A DNA stretch of 64,000 bases from assembly GCF_002575655.3 (NCBI RefSeq), contig NC_053040.3, forward strand, positions 356,002,267 through 356,066,266, in the 5' to 3' direction. This DNA is from Aegilops tauschii subsp. strangulata. Lineage: Eukaryota; Streptophyta; Magnoliopsida; Poales; Poaceae. Position 1 is the first letter of the stretch; every line of letters starts with the position of its first letter. A program made the translations under genes and the position numbers. The notes under the pieces were generated by a model. It ran no database searches and was not told where the DNA came from. It was given only the letters and a program-made list of their open reading frames with translations. Shown here in pieces: positions 35,691-46,864 of the stretch.

Positions 35691-36175
35691 ACACTTCAGT
35701 CGACTGAATCGACTTTTGGGTCAGTTGATTTTCAAGGGTGGGGGGGCTCGCTGGAGTTAAGGAAGAACCACCCGCAGCGGGGACGGGGGCTCGCCGGAGA
35801 GGTACCCCACTATATATCTTAGGGTTCAGGGTGGGGGGCGGGGGGCCTAGAGGGCTGGCCGGGGCGGCGGCGGACCGGCGGTGGGGAGTTGTTTCGGGGC
35901 GGCGAGGCGGCGCTGGGGCCGGCGGTTCGGCCGGTGGTGGCTGGCGGCTTAGGGGGATGCAGGTTGAAGATGAACTGCAGGCCCTCCCTAAACTACATGT
36001 CAAGTGCCTCTCTGCTACCATTGTGCTCAGTTTCGACAGTAACATTCAGATTCCACAGTAAATTTCAGTTTCGACAGTTAAGTTCAGAGTCAACAGTTTT
36101 TACCTCATCTGTTGTAGTCAGGTGGTTTTTGGTGATGTAAATTTTACATCTATTTACATCATCTATTGGAGATGC
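35690..36175. other. Possible DNA-element insertion in intron 1
   Basis: A GC-rich stretch (35750-35950) followed by ACAGT-repeating sequence, ending ACATCATCTATTGGAGATGC. That end resembles the CATCTCCAA termini of some plant DNA elements. No matching left end or TSD was found, so the class is open. Confidence 0.3.
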
Positions 36176-36461
36176 TATTAGAATCCCGCTTGAGATTGAC
36201 GATGTCTGTCTTGTGCTGCTTCAGCCTTGACGTCTTACGGCTCACCGGAGCTGCTCCAACAACAGAACGATCCATCACAACAGAGCAGTGCCCTGAACGC
36301 CATCTAAAGATTCCTCAGATCTTCCTCCACACCTCCGATAGCCACCTCTGCCTCAACTGCTTCAGCGACCAACCCAATGATGCTGAGGTCGACACAGCTA
36401 CGGCAAAGAGGTTGTACACTTGTTGCATCAGTTATTACTATACATTCATGTCAATCCATTA

Positions 36462-36844
36462 GGGCTATTTTGGTTCAACGGAAAAACATAGCAATAGGGA
36501 ATTTTCCAATGGCACTCTACTATTCAATTATTCATGCATTTTGTTGAAAGGAATGAAGCAAAACTTCCACCTGGACCTACTTTTCAAAATCCTATGCATG
36601 AAAACAAGACCAAGTGCATTAGTGGCAGAATAACATTCTAACTGTACACGCTTTCATATGGTTTCACTTTATTTTTGGCCATGTTTCTTTGCATTCCTCT
36701 GCTCTTCCAATTCCTGTAAACCAAACACCCAAGTTGATAGAAATCCTGTGTTTACAAATGCTCTGTTTACCATGTGCATTCCTATCCTATTCCGGTGTTT
36801 TTCCTATCCCTGTGTTTTTAGAATCATGCAAGCCAAATGAGCCC
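36462..36844. mobile_element. Tourist/Harbinger-type MITE
   Basis: 383 bp starting GGGCTATTTTGG and ending CCAAATGAGCCC (imperfect inverted repeats), flanked by TTA at 36459-36461 and 36845-36847. TTA is the PIF/Harbinger target. It lies in the intron between exons 2 and 3 of the duplicated-exon gene. No coding capacity. Confidence 0.75.
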
Positions 36845-37739
36845 TTACAGAATTACTTCAGTTACAGGCAGGTGTCGAAGGGAACTTTGTGTGGTTTGTC
36901 CTGCTCCTGCCGCGACGTCGTCCACCTCACCTGAGCTGCTCCATCGACAGAAACATCCACCAAACCAGACATCACGACTCCTGGCCATGTTTCGCCGCCT
37001 CAGATCTCCTTCCCTGCCGCCGGCACCCACCGCAACGGCATCACCATCATCGAATCAGCAGATGAACCTGAGGAGTACACGGGTCCACAAGAGAGGTCGC
37101 ACTCTTTTGTTTCTACTTATGTTATGCATTGCTTAAAATTTCCTGCTACTTTATCATCCTATTCACCTCTTGGACTCCAAGTCAGGTCCAAATTAATGTT
37201 CAAACTTGAGTTCTAAATTAGTTGTGGGGCACATATCGAGTAAGCAATGAATAGTATCTCTGTCTAATATCTGGTTAACCTAGGCTATGCCTATGTTGTT
37301 CATCTTGGGTGGGAAACAAATAGTAAAGCAATCATCATATGTCTTTTTATTAAATTAAAGCAATCATCAGCCTGCTATCATTATTTTTGGATCCATCCAC
37401 TGGTTGTTACCATCACTCTAAATTTCTGCATGCTCTCCTTACATAATCTCACCATATTTTTTTCCTATGCATGTCAGATATTGTACATAGTCATGCTGAA
37501 CATGTAGAGAAAAAAAGAAGAGTTTTGCGCGGCTATACAATGTCATGCAGACATCGCTCCATGGTGGGTTCAATGGCAAACCCTCCCCACCCCTCTCCAG
37601 ATTGTAATCCAGAGGAAGATATCTGTTCTAAGGCAGATTCAGACGCCGCTGACCACTCCTATTTACCCCCCAAGGTGTTTGCTCTACCTTGGCATGATGA
37701 TGTTAGTCATATCATGCATATGTTGCCTTGTAGTGCCTA

Positions 37740-38500
37740 CTTTTGACATCATATATGTCATCTGCTTAGTTTAGACATGTTCTGTAATGCCACCTGTTTA
37801 GTTTCTATATTCTATATGGGAATTATGCAGTCTCATGTCTTTTAGCCAGCCATAATATATGTGAAATGTGCAATGCCATCATGTTTAACCAGGCATCATA
37901 TATTTGAATGATATCTTGCCCATCCTTTTCTTCATTACATTTCCATTTGTCGACAATGTTTGTACATTAAACTACTCTACCTGTGAATCAGCCATTTGGG
38001 TGGGAGATTGAAAAATCTTGAGTGAAAACAAGGCCTTCAGAGCAGACAGTGCTACCTGTCGAAGCAGATCTCTTGTTGGGTCCCGATAGCTCCTCAGAGA
38101 TGGATTCAGAGATAGATGACCAGTCCTATTCCCCTACCGAGGTGTATGCTCTAACTTGGCACGGTTATACTGCTCATATCATGCATATGGTGTCTTGCAT
38201 TGCATAGTTTAGACATCATATACACAATATTCAACACCATGTTCTTAGTTCAGACATCATATCTAATGCCCTCTGTTTAGCATATAAATCACATATGTGA
38301 ATGAAATGATGCAATCCTGATTACTTAGATAACATGTAGGTGAATTATGTCATGCGATCCTGTTTAGTTATTCATCATATCTTTGAATTATGTTATGCTA
38401 TGCTATCCAGTTTAGATAGACATCATATATGTGAAATTATGTCATGCTATCCGTTTTTGTTAAACAATATACATGTCAACTATTTCATGTCCTCATTTTT
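37740..38500 (+). repeat. Degenerate intron repeats (CATCATATATGTGAAT)
   Basis: Many imperfect copies of a 40-60-bp motif around GACATCATATATGTGAA and TTATGTCATGCTATCC, CTGTTTAG in the introns flanking exon 5. Probably expanded within the element. Confidence 0.65.
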
Positions 38501-39010
38501 CCACACTAGCTATTGCATCTGTCTCTCATACAATGTCTGTACATTCAACTACGTTTCCTGTTTATCAGCCATTTGAATTGGAGCGGGTGATGCCAGTATC
38601 TACTGCACTAAAAACACGGTCTTCAAATAAAACAGTGCTACCGCTTGGGGGAGATAGCACCCCGGTTGTACATGCACGAGAACCAGCCCTACTGCGATGG
38701 ACAGTGAGACAACCCCAAAGTCCTGTCTTGGTTTAGTGTTCGAGTTACTAGCCACTACCGCTTGCACAAGCTATTCAAACTCACTGTCTGAATCAGTTCG
38801 GTTTCTTGAGTCTTAACTACAAGCTGAAAGACACCGATCAGCTGTGCTGCGACAAGAAACGGATGGACTGCGGAAGTCCCTGGAGCATTCAGATGCATAC
38901 TTTCTGGTGCAACAGCAAGCGTTGGAGGATTTTAGTGCCAAACAGGACAAAGCTAATAAGCTTGCTAAGCTTATTGCCAGCATGGTGGATACCCAGGATA
39001 ACGTTTGTTG

Positions 39011-39310
39011 AGCTCTTTTGAAGTTGTTTCAGTTATGCTCTTGTTTTGCTGTCACGTTTATTTGCGCTGGTGGCCAATTTTAACGGCCAGTGTATGTAAT
39101 ATGCTGCTTTGTTCCCTATATTTGCACTGGTGGCGAACTTTGATGTCCAGTGGATGTAATATGTGTAATAGCGGTAATAGGCTAGCGTTAATTGCTTGCT
39201 TATTTATTTCCTTATTGTCTTGTTTAGTTGTTTTCTTATAGTCACTCAGTTCTTTTTCTGTGTTTTTCTAGTGGCCACAATAAACTATTTTTGGAAACTA
39301 GGCCAAAATA
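39011..39310 (+). other. 3' flank of the duplicated-exon gene
   Basis: After the TGA at 39008-39010, a TG-rich stretch contains a twice-repeated block (TTTGCGCTGGTGGCCAATTT near 39060 and TTTGCACTGGTGGCGAACTT near 39119). Likely 3' UTR; no other gene seen. Confidence 0.5.
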
Positions 39311-39319
39311 ATCATGGCA

Positions 39320-40150
39320 ACACACGGACTGTTGTAACCATGGGCCTCCCGCGGGCCGTATGATCGATGGGCCTTCTACGGGCCGTAGGATCCCCTTCTA
39401 TACGGGCCGTATGATCCATGGGCCTATTACGGGCCGTAGGATCCATGGGCCTTCTACGGGGCGTATCATCGTTTCGCCAATCATGGGTCGTACTATTCGT
39501 GGACAATAACGAGCCGTTAATAGGCCGTATTTGATAACTCTATGAAAACAGCCCAACGGGTTTTTTTGACAGGAAAACGGCCCAACGTATTAACAAGCCA
39601 CAAATGGGCCGACTGTAACCACGGACCGAATTTGGCCCACAAGCAGAAAATGACAGTAACGGGCCGTAAGTAACCGAATGCTGGAAATGAGCCCAAGAAT
39701 AAATGGGCCCTGAGAAGGCCGAAAGATAACATGGGCTCGAAACGGCCCAATGGAATAAAGGGCCATTAATGGGTATGAAGTGATACACTATTCATTACGG
39801 GCCAGTTTCACCACGTGCCGTTAATGGGTATAAAGTGATACACTGTTCATTACAGGCAAGTTTTACCACGGGCCATTAATTGGCCGAGAGTAACAAAGGG
39901 CCTCATATGGGCCGAAAGACGTCATGGACCATACATGGGCCGGAAGTTAAAACAGGCTGGAATTATATTGGATGGCCTAGATGACGCTACTCGGCCTAAT
40001 TTTCGTATAGGCCGTAAACGGGCCCTAGGTTAGCGGGCTGTAAATGGGCTATATGTGAACAAGCCGTTAATAGGCTTGCCGTGGGCCGGCCCGCCACCTT
40101 TTGACAAAGTCAAACAGGCCGGCCTTTTCACAGGAATGGGCCTTCGTTGG
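39320..40150. repeat. GGGCCGTA-rich subterminal block
   Basis: Dense array of GGGCCGTA and GGGCC variants. Five copies spaced about 32 bp apart lie at 39340-39470, with looser copies onward to about 40150. Such subterminal arrays are the usual transposase-binding zone of CACTA elements. Noncoding. Confidence 0.7.
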
Positions 40151-40349
40151 GCCGTGCCACGTGTTGACGTATCATAGGCGCTTTGGGTCCAATGATTGGA
40201 TGACATCTGTCCCAACGGTGAGCCGACACGTGTTTCCTCTAGCCAATGATGAATTTACACGTGGAAAATCCCCATTGGTCGGGGCTGTTAACGAGTTATC
40301 GGATCCAAAACCGGACCCGATAGCTTAACGGCGTTCCGTTACGGTGGAT

Positions 40350-40582
40350 TCCACGTGTCGGTCACCCTTGACGAAAGCACTTCTGTGACGCGCGATTTAT
40401 CGTCATGGAAGTGGACACTTCCGTGATGATAATTTTGGTAATGTCATGGAACACTTCTACGACAGCACAGGTATGACTATCTTGATTCTGTCATAAATTT
40501 GTCATGGATGTACATGCATAACAGAAAACATGACCTACTGTGACCAACACGTATCATCACAAAAGTGTATTTTTTTGTAGTG
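40350..40582 (-). other. CACTA right terminus and subterminal repeats
   Basis: Ends TTTTTTTGTAGTG at 40582, the complement of CACTACAAAAAAA. Inward lie repeats of TCATGGAA, CACTTC and ATGACA types. The next three bases, ATG, would be one copy of the 3-bp TSD. Confidence 0.75.
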
Positions 40583-40668
40583 ATGTCAGGATGTTCAGTT
40601 CCATCTCCTGCATAAGGATTAGCTAGCGGTTGTTCTATCATACCCGAAGGAATTTCATAACCAATACT
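40583..40668 (-). pseudogene. Short gag-like remnant between CACTA and element D
   Basis: 86 bp with an uninterrupted minus-strand frame (GYEIPSGMIEQPLANPYAG, then DGTEHPD) of retrotransposon-gag character. It is probably the DNA into which both neighbours inserted. Too short for firm assignment. Confidence 0.35.
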
Positions 40669-41524
40669 TGTCGGCGTCCTGGGAACTGGGGTACCCAGAC
40701 TTACCTGCCTGCGGCGCGGGGCGTGGCTCCACCAACGGCCTGGTACGGCCCATCTTCATCAGCAACCACTCAAGACCCTCGCGAGGGGCCAAGCCTCGCG
40801 AGGCAGACGATGCAAGACCTCCTCTGGCTCCCGAGGAGCGGAGATATCTATGCAACGGGCACCTCGCGAGGTCCGCGTGACGTGAGCCATGAAGACCAAG
40901 GCCAGGCGGGCGCAGAGCACCAGTTGCCTCTTTGGCGCTAAAGGGGCAAGCGCAGGCGAGGAGTCTCGAGGCGTCAGGCAAAGGTTTCCATATCGGTGCA
41001 ACGAGACCAAGGCCAGTAGGACGGCAGGACGGAGGTCACCGCGGAGCCCACGGCGGCGTCACCACCAGAGCCTTTGGCAGGCGAAGACCACCTTTTGTCA
41101 AGATAACTTGTAGTAGTTGTCTCCCTTCAGAATTGGCCGTTGTGGGATCCCTTCCCGCATAACATTTGGGAAGAGGACCAGGGCCTCTATAAATAGGAGT
41201 AGCCACCACCGTGGTCGGGGGGATCATTCGGACCATCCTCTTACACACAAGCTCACCGAGCTCAAGAACACCTCTCCTCAGGAGGCTATTCATCCCTTGT
41301 ACTTGTTCATCCTCAGCCCACGATGCAATCCACCACACCACACTGGAGTAGGGTATTACACCACAACGGTGGCCCGAGCGAGTATATACTCTTGTGTCTC
41401 TTGTTCCTTGGGTTCGGCGAGCTTGGCCTTGAGATCATTGCGAGAGCGAGCTAGGGATAGACAGATCTTCGTGCGCACCCCAGTGTTCGAACCTCAAGGG
41501 TTTGCCGGAACCCCTAATCCGACA
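40669..41524 (+). repeat. 5' LTR of element D
   Basis: 856 bp, TG...CA. TATA-like TCTATAAATAGG at about 41186-41197. It is followed by TTTGGCGCGCCAGGTAGGGG, the position of the primer site, whose tRNA I could not assign. Confidence 0.8.
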
Positions 41525-41593
41525 TTTGGCGCGCCAGGTAGGGGTGCGTTGAAGCCTTTCTTCCGATCCGCGCTCCACTGCTCCACCGCAACC

Positions 41594-43136
41594 ATGGTTG
41601 ACGCTCGCCGAGCCCGTGCTGAGCGCCGGGCTGCCCTCGCCGCCCGCATCGCTCAGACGGCGCCTGTCGGCGGACCTTCCCTCCATTCTCCATCACCCGC
41701 TGCCAACGCCGCCACCAGCCTGGCAGGGAACGAGGAGCAAGCTTCATCGCTGCACCTCTCCGTGCGGCGGGACGGATGCACCGCCACCCTGTCGCTGAGT
41801 CCGGCCAGCTCGTCGTCCCACACTCGTCGCGTGCCCACGGACGCGCAGGCCGTGCTGCTCATGGAACACGAGCTCCTGCGTTACCGCCTAGTCGACGACC
41901 TCTACGACGACTGGGTGGACCGCATCGCCGAGCTCGTCAGCGCCGCTGGGGCCTCTCCTGCACCGTCCCTCTCGCTACCTCGCCCACGTCCGGCCACGGG
42001 TGACGTAGCTCATGGAGCGCCTCCTCCACCTTCGCATCAAGACGGCACCCTCGCACCAATACACGCGGTCCCGCGGCGTGACCCGCCACGCAGGGCGCCC
42101 GCGCATGAAGAAGGAAGCTGCCAAGAAGTCCCGAGGCCGCAAGAAAACGCCCCTGTGCTCCCAGCACCACTACATCAAGACTGTGTGCCACCTACGGCGG
42201 CGGCACGAGGATATCAAGATCAGGCTCCGCCTCCGCGATGGGCTCCTGTGACCACCGCAGGCAGCCGTGCCTTCACTCCCAAGCCGCGCAGCATCGTCTG
42301 GCCCGGCAAGTTCAACCCGGACCTGCCTCCGCGCAACGACGGCACCCCGACCCCGCAAAGTTCTTCTAGCTCTACGAGCTGAGCATCGAGGCGGCCAACG
42401 GTGATGAGAATGTCATGGAGAATTGGTTCTCCATGGCCCTCAAGGATGGTGCGCGCTCGTGGCTTCTGAACTTGCCCACAGCATCAATCTCCTCCTGGGG
42501 CAAGATGCGCGAGCGTTTCGTCGCCAACTTCCAGGGCACTCGTGACCGCCCGCCGGCCGCAGGTGACCTCTGGCGCATCAAGTAGCAGCCAGGGGAGTCC
42601 CTGCAGAAGTACATCCAACGCTTCAAGAGCGTCCGCCTCAAGATCCCCAAGGTGACGGACGAGGCCATCATCTCTGCGTTCTCCGATGGCGTCCGCTGCG
42701 TCAAGATGAAGGAGGAGCTCGCCATCCACGAGGAACTATGCACGGCCCTGGAGATGTTCAACATGGCGACCAAGTTTGCAAGGGCTGAGGAAGGGCGCCT
42801 TTCCCTCCTCGAGCTCCCAGCTGTCGATCAGGAGGACAAGAAGGCCAAGATCAAGGACGTGAAGCGCAAGGGGGCTGTCGTGCTCGTAGCAGTGCCAGAG
42901 ATGAAGCGCGGCCGTGACCGCCCTGAGTTGTCCAAGGCCAACTGCCCATTCCGCGCCTTCCACAACGTTCACAGCCACAACACCAGCGACTGTTAGGAGC
43001 TCAGGGCCATCCGCGATGGGCGCTTCGGTCGACGCCCCGAGCACAACTACCGAGGCTATGGCCGAGGAGGAGGACGAAGTGGGGACACTGGGACGACCGC
43101 GGCCCCTGCCAGTAGTGGCGCGACCAGCCTCGTGAG
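41594..43136 (+). pseudogene. gag of element D
   Basis: ATG 41594 (MVDARRARAERRAALAAR) starts a 263-codon Ala/Pro-rich frame ending 42382. A frameshift near 42360 leads to the retrotransposon gag core (NWFSMALKDGARSWLLNLP; RERFVANFQGTRDRPPA), with TAG at 42583. The end holds a remnant nucleocapsid region (FRAFHNVHSHNTSDC, one CX..H type motif), with another TAG at 42994. The 41594 start lies just inside the primer site, as expected for this family; earlier ATGs are in the LTR. Broken, so not functional as read. Confidence 0.85.
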
Positions 43137-43256
43137 GACCGTCCTCAGGGCAACGCAGGGCTCCCTCCGCTGCCGCCACCACCAAGGAGGAACGACGACA
43201 ATCATCAAGACAAAGGGGCTGGGGGCTTCCAGGAGCCACGTGCCATCGCCTGTATC

Positions 43257-43805
43257 TTGGGTGGCGCCCAAGCCCCGGCCTCTCAGCGTATCTTCAAGCA
43301 GTTTTCTTGCGAGGTGAACGAGGCCCTTCCGAGGCTCGAGGCCACGCGCCCGCTCAGGTGGTCCAAGTGCGCCATCACCTTCAGCTCGTCAGACCAGCTC
43401 AAGTGCGCGGCAACCGCTGGCGCCCTCCAGATGCTCTGCTCACCCGTCATCAGCAATGTTCAAGTCACCAAGACCCTCATCGACGGCGGCGCAGGGCTCA
43501 ACGTCTTGTCCGTCGAGACGTTCGACAGCCTCCAAGTGCCATACGATCAGCTACGGCCTACCAAGCCCTTCTGAGGAGTGACCGACAGCTCCACCACCCC
43601 GATAGGGCAGGTCCGCCTCCCTGTCACCTTCGGCCAGTGTAACAACTACCGCACCGAGCTCATCGACTTTGACGTCGCCCATATCCGCCTACCGTACAAC
43701 GCCATCCTTGGGTATCCAGCCTTGGCGAAGTTTATGGCACTGACCCACCACAGCTACAACGGCCTCAAGATGCTATGGAGCGGCAGCATCATCATGGTCC
43801 CCTGA
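43257..43805 (+). pseudogene. Aspartic protease of element D
   Basis: Frame 43257-43574 contains TKTLIDGGAGLNVLS, the D-G-G-A active-site type of Gypsy proteases. A TGA at 43572-43574 interrupts it, and the same domain continues to 43805 with YNAILGYPALAKF. Otherwise nearly complete. Confidence 0.85.
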
Positions 43806-44630
43806 GAAGAAAGGGATGCGGTGTGCTCCCTTGAGCGCGCTTACCAAGCTGCAACGGCCGAAGACCTCGACAACGAAGGCACCCTGTACCCTCCTGAGGC
43901 CATCCCCAAGAAGAAGAAGCAGCTACTCCACCCAGGGCCTTAGGAGAGCGGCATTTCCAGCGGCACCACCTCAGGATCTGCGCCCGCAGCCGTGGCACCT
44001 CCCTCCCTCACATAGGAAGGCGCGCCCGGCGCCCTCCTCAGGCTGGGCTCGTGGGCTCTCTTCTGGAGGGCCTCATACCTAGCCAACGTCACGAGGGAGG
44101 CGCTCGGGATCCATGTGGAGGCGTGCTTCGCCGGATGTTTCGCTCAAGAGGGCACAAGGTGTGGAGCGCCTAGTGCTCAGGAGTTCATCACCAAGGCGAC
44201 CCAGGAGCTTCAAGAGGCATGGACCATATGCGGTGACCGTCGCCCGCCACCCGGCACAACCCCCCATCCTGGTGAGGACGGTGGGTTGCGCGTTTGTTTT
44301 GACATTCCAGGGCTCAACAGGGCCGCATCTCAGGGACGTTTCTAGCCTTCGCGTGTTGGACGGTGCGAGGGTCCACCCCACAGCTATGTTCGCATGCCAT
44401 TTGGCCTGTCGAACGTGGTTCTCACCTTCCAGCGTCACTTGCGGAGCATTCTGGTGCCTCAGGAGGCCAGCATCACGCTGTCCTGGCGAGGATTGCGACA
44501 GTTCTTCACGAGCCACCTGGCCTTGTGGAGCCTCCCGAGGCTCAGGACCCTGGCGGCTCATGAGGAGCAACTTCTTCGGCACGCATCTTCGGCTACTCCA
44601 ACATCACTCCAGCTATGGTATCAGGTGACT
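43806..44630 (+). pseudogene. Truncated reverse transcriptase of element D
   Basis: Weak, frame-shifting RT similarity: a KATQELQEAW stretch near 44190, LRVCFDIPGLNRA near 44284 (degenerate LCVDF..LN) and MPFGLSNVVLTFQ near 44394. The segment between these, including the first catalytic Asp region, is deleted, and the YVDD region is not seen. No RNase H or integrase follows. Confidence 0.7.
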
Positions 44631-45902
44631 CTTTCTAGTTCATTCAGTTGGGGGTGCCCTTCGAGCAACATTATCCCCAAGTCGCATGGGCCTGTCCCAA
44701 CGACGTGTATCCTTTTGCATCTTTAGCTTACTCTGTTGGGAGCGCCTCTCAGGTTGCATCATCCCCAGGCCGCTCAGGTCCATCCCAGTGGCATGTATCG
44801 TTCTTGCATCTATCAGAGCTAACCTGCCTCGTTGCTTGAGTCATTTCATGATTGTCACCTGTTTACCTGTTGCCCCTCGCGGCCACCCGCGTTGTTGACC
44901 GGCCTCCTGCTCATCCTGCAACGGGGGCTACACATGCGGGCACGACGCTTGTGCTCAGGCCCGTCCCTGCAACACAGACAAACCTGAGCGGTCGAGCTCT
45001 GGCTCGCGACACGCCCCGTGAACGTCACCTCACCAGGCTCTCAGTGCCATCATCCTCTTGTGGAACGACCAGTGGCGGACCAGCAAGCACGGTTGCAATC
45101 TGTATTCCTCCCTCGCGCTAACCTGCAGGAATCTCTGGGGGCTGGCAACGAGCGGCTCCGCAGGCTCCTTCTATTTTTCACACAAGTCGCTTGCGCGTTA
45201 AAGGGGGCCCCCTGAGCATCGCGCCTCAGGGGCTCTCACTGGCTCTCCAGCCCTCAGCCCTTGGTCTTGACCACGGCATCGCGACCTGGCATACCAGCGG
45301 TGGCTGAGCTCGCTCGAGGGCCGGGACCTGAGGATGCAGAGCACATAGAAGAGCATGAAAAATAAAGGGAAGCTCGTGCGGGCCTTACCCGGCTACACTA
45401 CCGCCGCTGACGCACGAACCTGACGCTACACAAGGGATCGACCCAGGGTCGCTAAGATAAGTCACGCACTCAAGCCATCCCAGCGCTGCGACACAGGATT
45501 TCCACCTCTTGCAGTCTTGCTGCAGCAACGCCGCCTTCCTTTCCTGCCTTAAGGGAGTTGCTTGCACGCTAAAGGGGACCTCTTGAGCATCGCACCTCAG
45601 GAGCTCTTACTGGACCTCGGGCTGCTCACCTCCTGGCCTTGACCACGGCATCGCGACTTGGCATACCAGCGACGGCTGCAGCCTGCCTGGGGACTGGGAA
45701 AGTGTCGGCGTAGAGCACTAAGCTACCGCGAGGTTGGAAAGGGGGGACCGAGCCGAAGCAAGACACACAATCATGAATTTTCGTAATAAGGACGATATTG
45801 ACAAAAGGCACTACAGACCCTTTACACACCCCCACAGGGTTCACCTCGATTCCCCGCAGGGAACAAAAGAAGATCCTCGCAGGGAAAAAAGGAGGAAGGT
45901 TT
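44631..45902 (+). other. 3' noncoding part of element D
   Basis: No supported coding frame. It contains the 371-bp-period direct repeat (45178-45720). Confidence 0.5.
45178..45720 (+). repeat. Direct repeat, period 371 bp
   Basis: About 165 bp starting near 45178 recurs near 45547. Shared blocks include GCATCGC with CCTCAG, CTTGACCACGGCATCGCGAC and TGGCATACCAGCG. The spacer carries no gene. Confidence 0.8.
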
Positions 45903-46797
45903 CTAGGAGCCGCATCTACAGGCATCGCCACTGACGCCATCATCAATAGTGGGCCACGGGAGGCCGACACCAACCCCATCCAGATCAACAGCGGCGACGG
46001 GCGGACGCCGCTGTCGTGCTCCGGGCACGACGAGAGCTCGGCGGCATGTTGCTGTCGTCGCTCGTCTCCGGAGTGTCGTAGGGCTTGGGAGAATCGCTGG
46101 ACTCCCAGGCACCGTCGCTGCTGCTGGAGGAACTGCCGGCAAGACCAAAGACGGGGCCAGCACCCGCCGCCATGCTATCCCGGCGACCCCCTCCGGGGCA
46201 GCATTCCAGGTGATGGCTTCCTTGTCGAAGACCTTGAAGAACAACATGGAGGCACCGTCGTACTCGGCGTGGATGGCGAGGGCGCCTTCGAGGCGACAGG
46301 CGCGGGCGACCTCGCCCCACCCGTGGGTCAAGAAGATCTTGCCCGGGGAATGCCTCGACCTCTGCTCCCATCGCCGGAGTGTCGCACTCGGCGTGCTGCA
46401 GCCACAGCTCGAGTCTCCCCCTCGGTGGCATCCCTTCAGCAAAGAATGGTGGGAGTCGGATCCACGAGCGCGGTGGCATCGCCACCCACACCACGAGTTC
46501 GCGCGAGGAGCCCTCGGCGTGAGTTCGCAGGGCGGCGGCGCGCGCCGCCACAACACGCCCGCCGCGGCCAAGGCGCGGGCGGCGCGGGCCGCTGCCTCTC
46601 CCTCCGGAGCCTTGCGCCTGGGCGTACAAGGGCAGCGGGTAGCCAGGGGGAGGCCACTCGTGCCAAGGCCTCGTCACCTCCGGTCTCACGACGACGTCGC
46701 GAGAGCGGGCCAGTCTCTTCTTTGGTGGGAGTGGCCCTTGCTCTTCGCGGGGGGTCTTCCCCTTCTCAGCGGAGGAGAATCTTCGTATCGGTGCCAT
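45903..46797 (-). pseudogene. Antisense accessory ORF of element D (B3-like domain)
   Basis: Minus strand, ATG at 46797 (MAPIRRFSSAEKGKTP), opposite to gag-pol of D. The N-terminus is basic and proline-rich (RPWHEWPPPGYPLP). A frameshift near 46340 moves the reading into a frame with FLTHGWGEVARACRLEGAL and YDGASMLFFKVFD, which resembles the C-terminal half of a plant B3 DNA-binding domain (GW..F....L..GD...F...). A Ser/Asp-rich tail follows in the first frame (SSSSSDGAWESSDSPK). The role is unknown; a DNA-binding accessory protein is possible. The B3 assignment is by eye and tentative. Confidence 0.5.
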
Positions 46798-46864
46798 GAG
46801 TGTCGCAGCACGGAGGAGGAAGAAGAAGTAGGCGGAAAGGAGGAAGAGATGAGTGACGGGGGCT

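Larger units (their letters stand above)
34957..39010 (+). pseudogene. Multi-exon gene of duplicated exons with coiled-coil C-terminus
   Basis: Two sets of related exons. Exons 1-3 end at AG/GT junctions at 35339, 36410 and 37095. Each has a GAAP-like start (35203, 36247, 36932) and an acidic tail ending K/E-R (DSSDEAEAYSAPPKR; ESADEPEEYTGPQER). Exon 3 has TGA where the others have GGA. Exons 4-6 (about 37478-37672, 38000-38139, 38575-38736) share TVLP and DDQSYSPTE-like segments, again ending at GT. A last exon (about 38830-39010) has an open frame with RQETDGLRKSLEHSD and NKLAKLIASMVDTQDNV, likely coiled coil. It may be the TnpA-like or accessory protein of the surrounding CACTA-like element. 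I do not recognise the family with confidence. The exon 3 stop suggests decay. Confidence 0.5.
34700..40582. mobile_element. Decayed CACTA-like DNA transposon (left end not found)
   Basis: The right end at 40582 reads, on the minus strand, CACTACAAAAAAATACAC, a typical grass CACTA terminus. It is preceded inward by subterminal repeats and a GGGCCGTA-rich block. Leftward lies a multi-exon gene (34957-39010) and introns with degenerate repeats. No matching CACTA terminus is seen at the left, so 34700 is only an estimate. I see no TNPD-type transposase. Assigning the gene to the element is inference from adjacency. Confidence 0.55.
40669..46864 (+). mobile_element. Gypsy LTR retrotransposon D, 3' end displaced by element E
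   Basis: 5' LTR 40669-41524 (TGTCGGCGTCC to CCGACA), then gag, protease and a strongly truncated RT. A 1.3-kb noncoding part with a 371-bp-period direct repeat follows, then an antisense ORF. No 3' LTR appears because element E begins at 46865. ATACT (40664-40668) is the expected left TSD copy. RNase H and integrase are not seen, so the copy is deleted internally. D may continue beyond the right edge, after E and B. Confidence 0.85.

Noticed and set aside
41117..41593. Upstream start for the gag frame of D
   Set aside because: This part lies in the LTR and primer region; the ATG at 41594 is the expected gag start.
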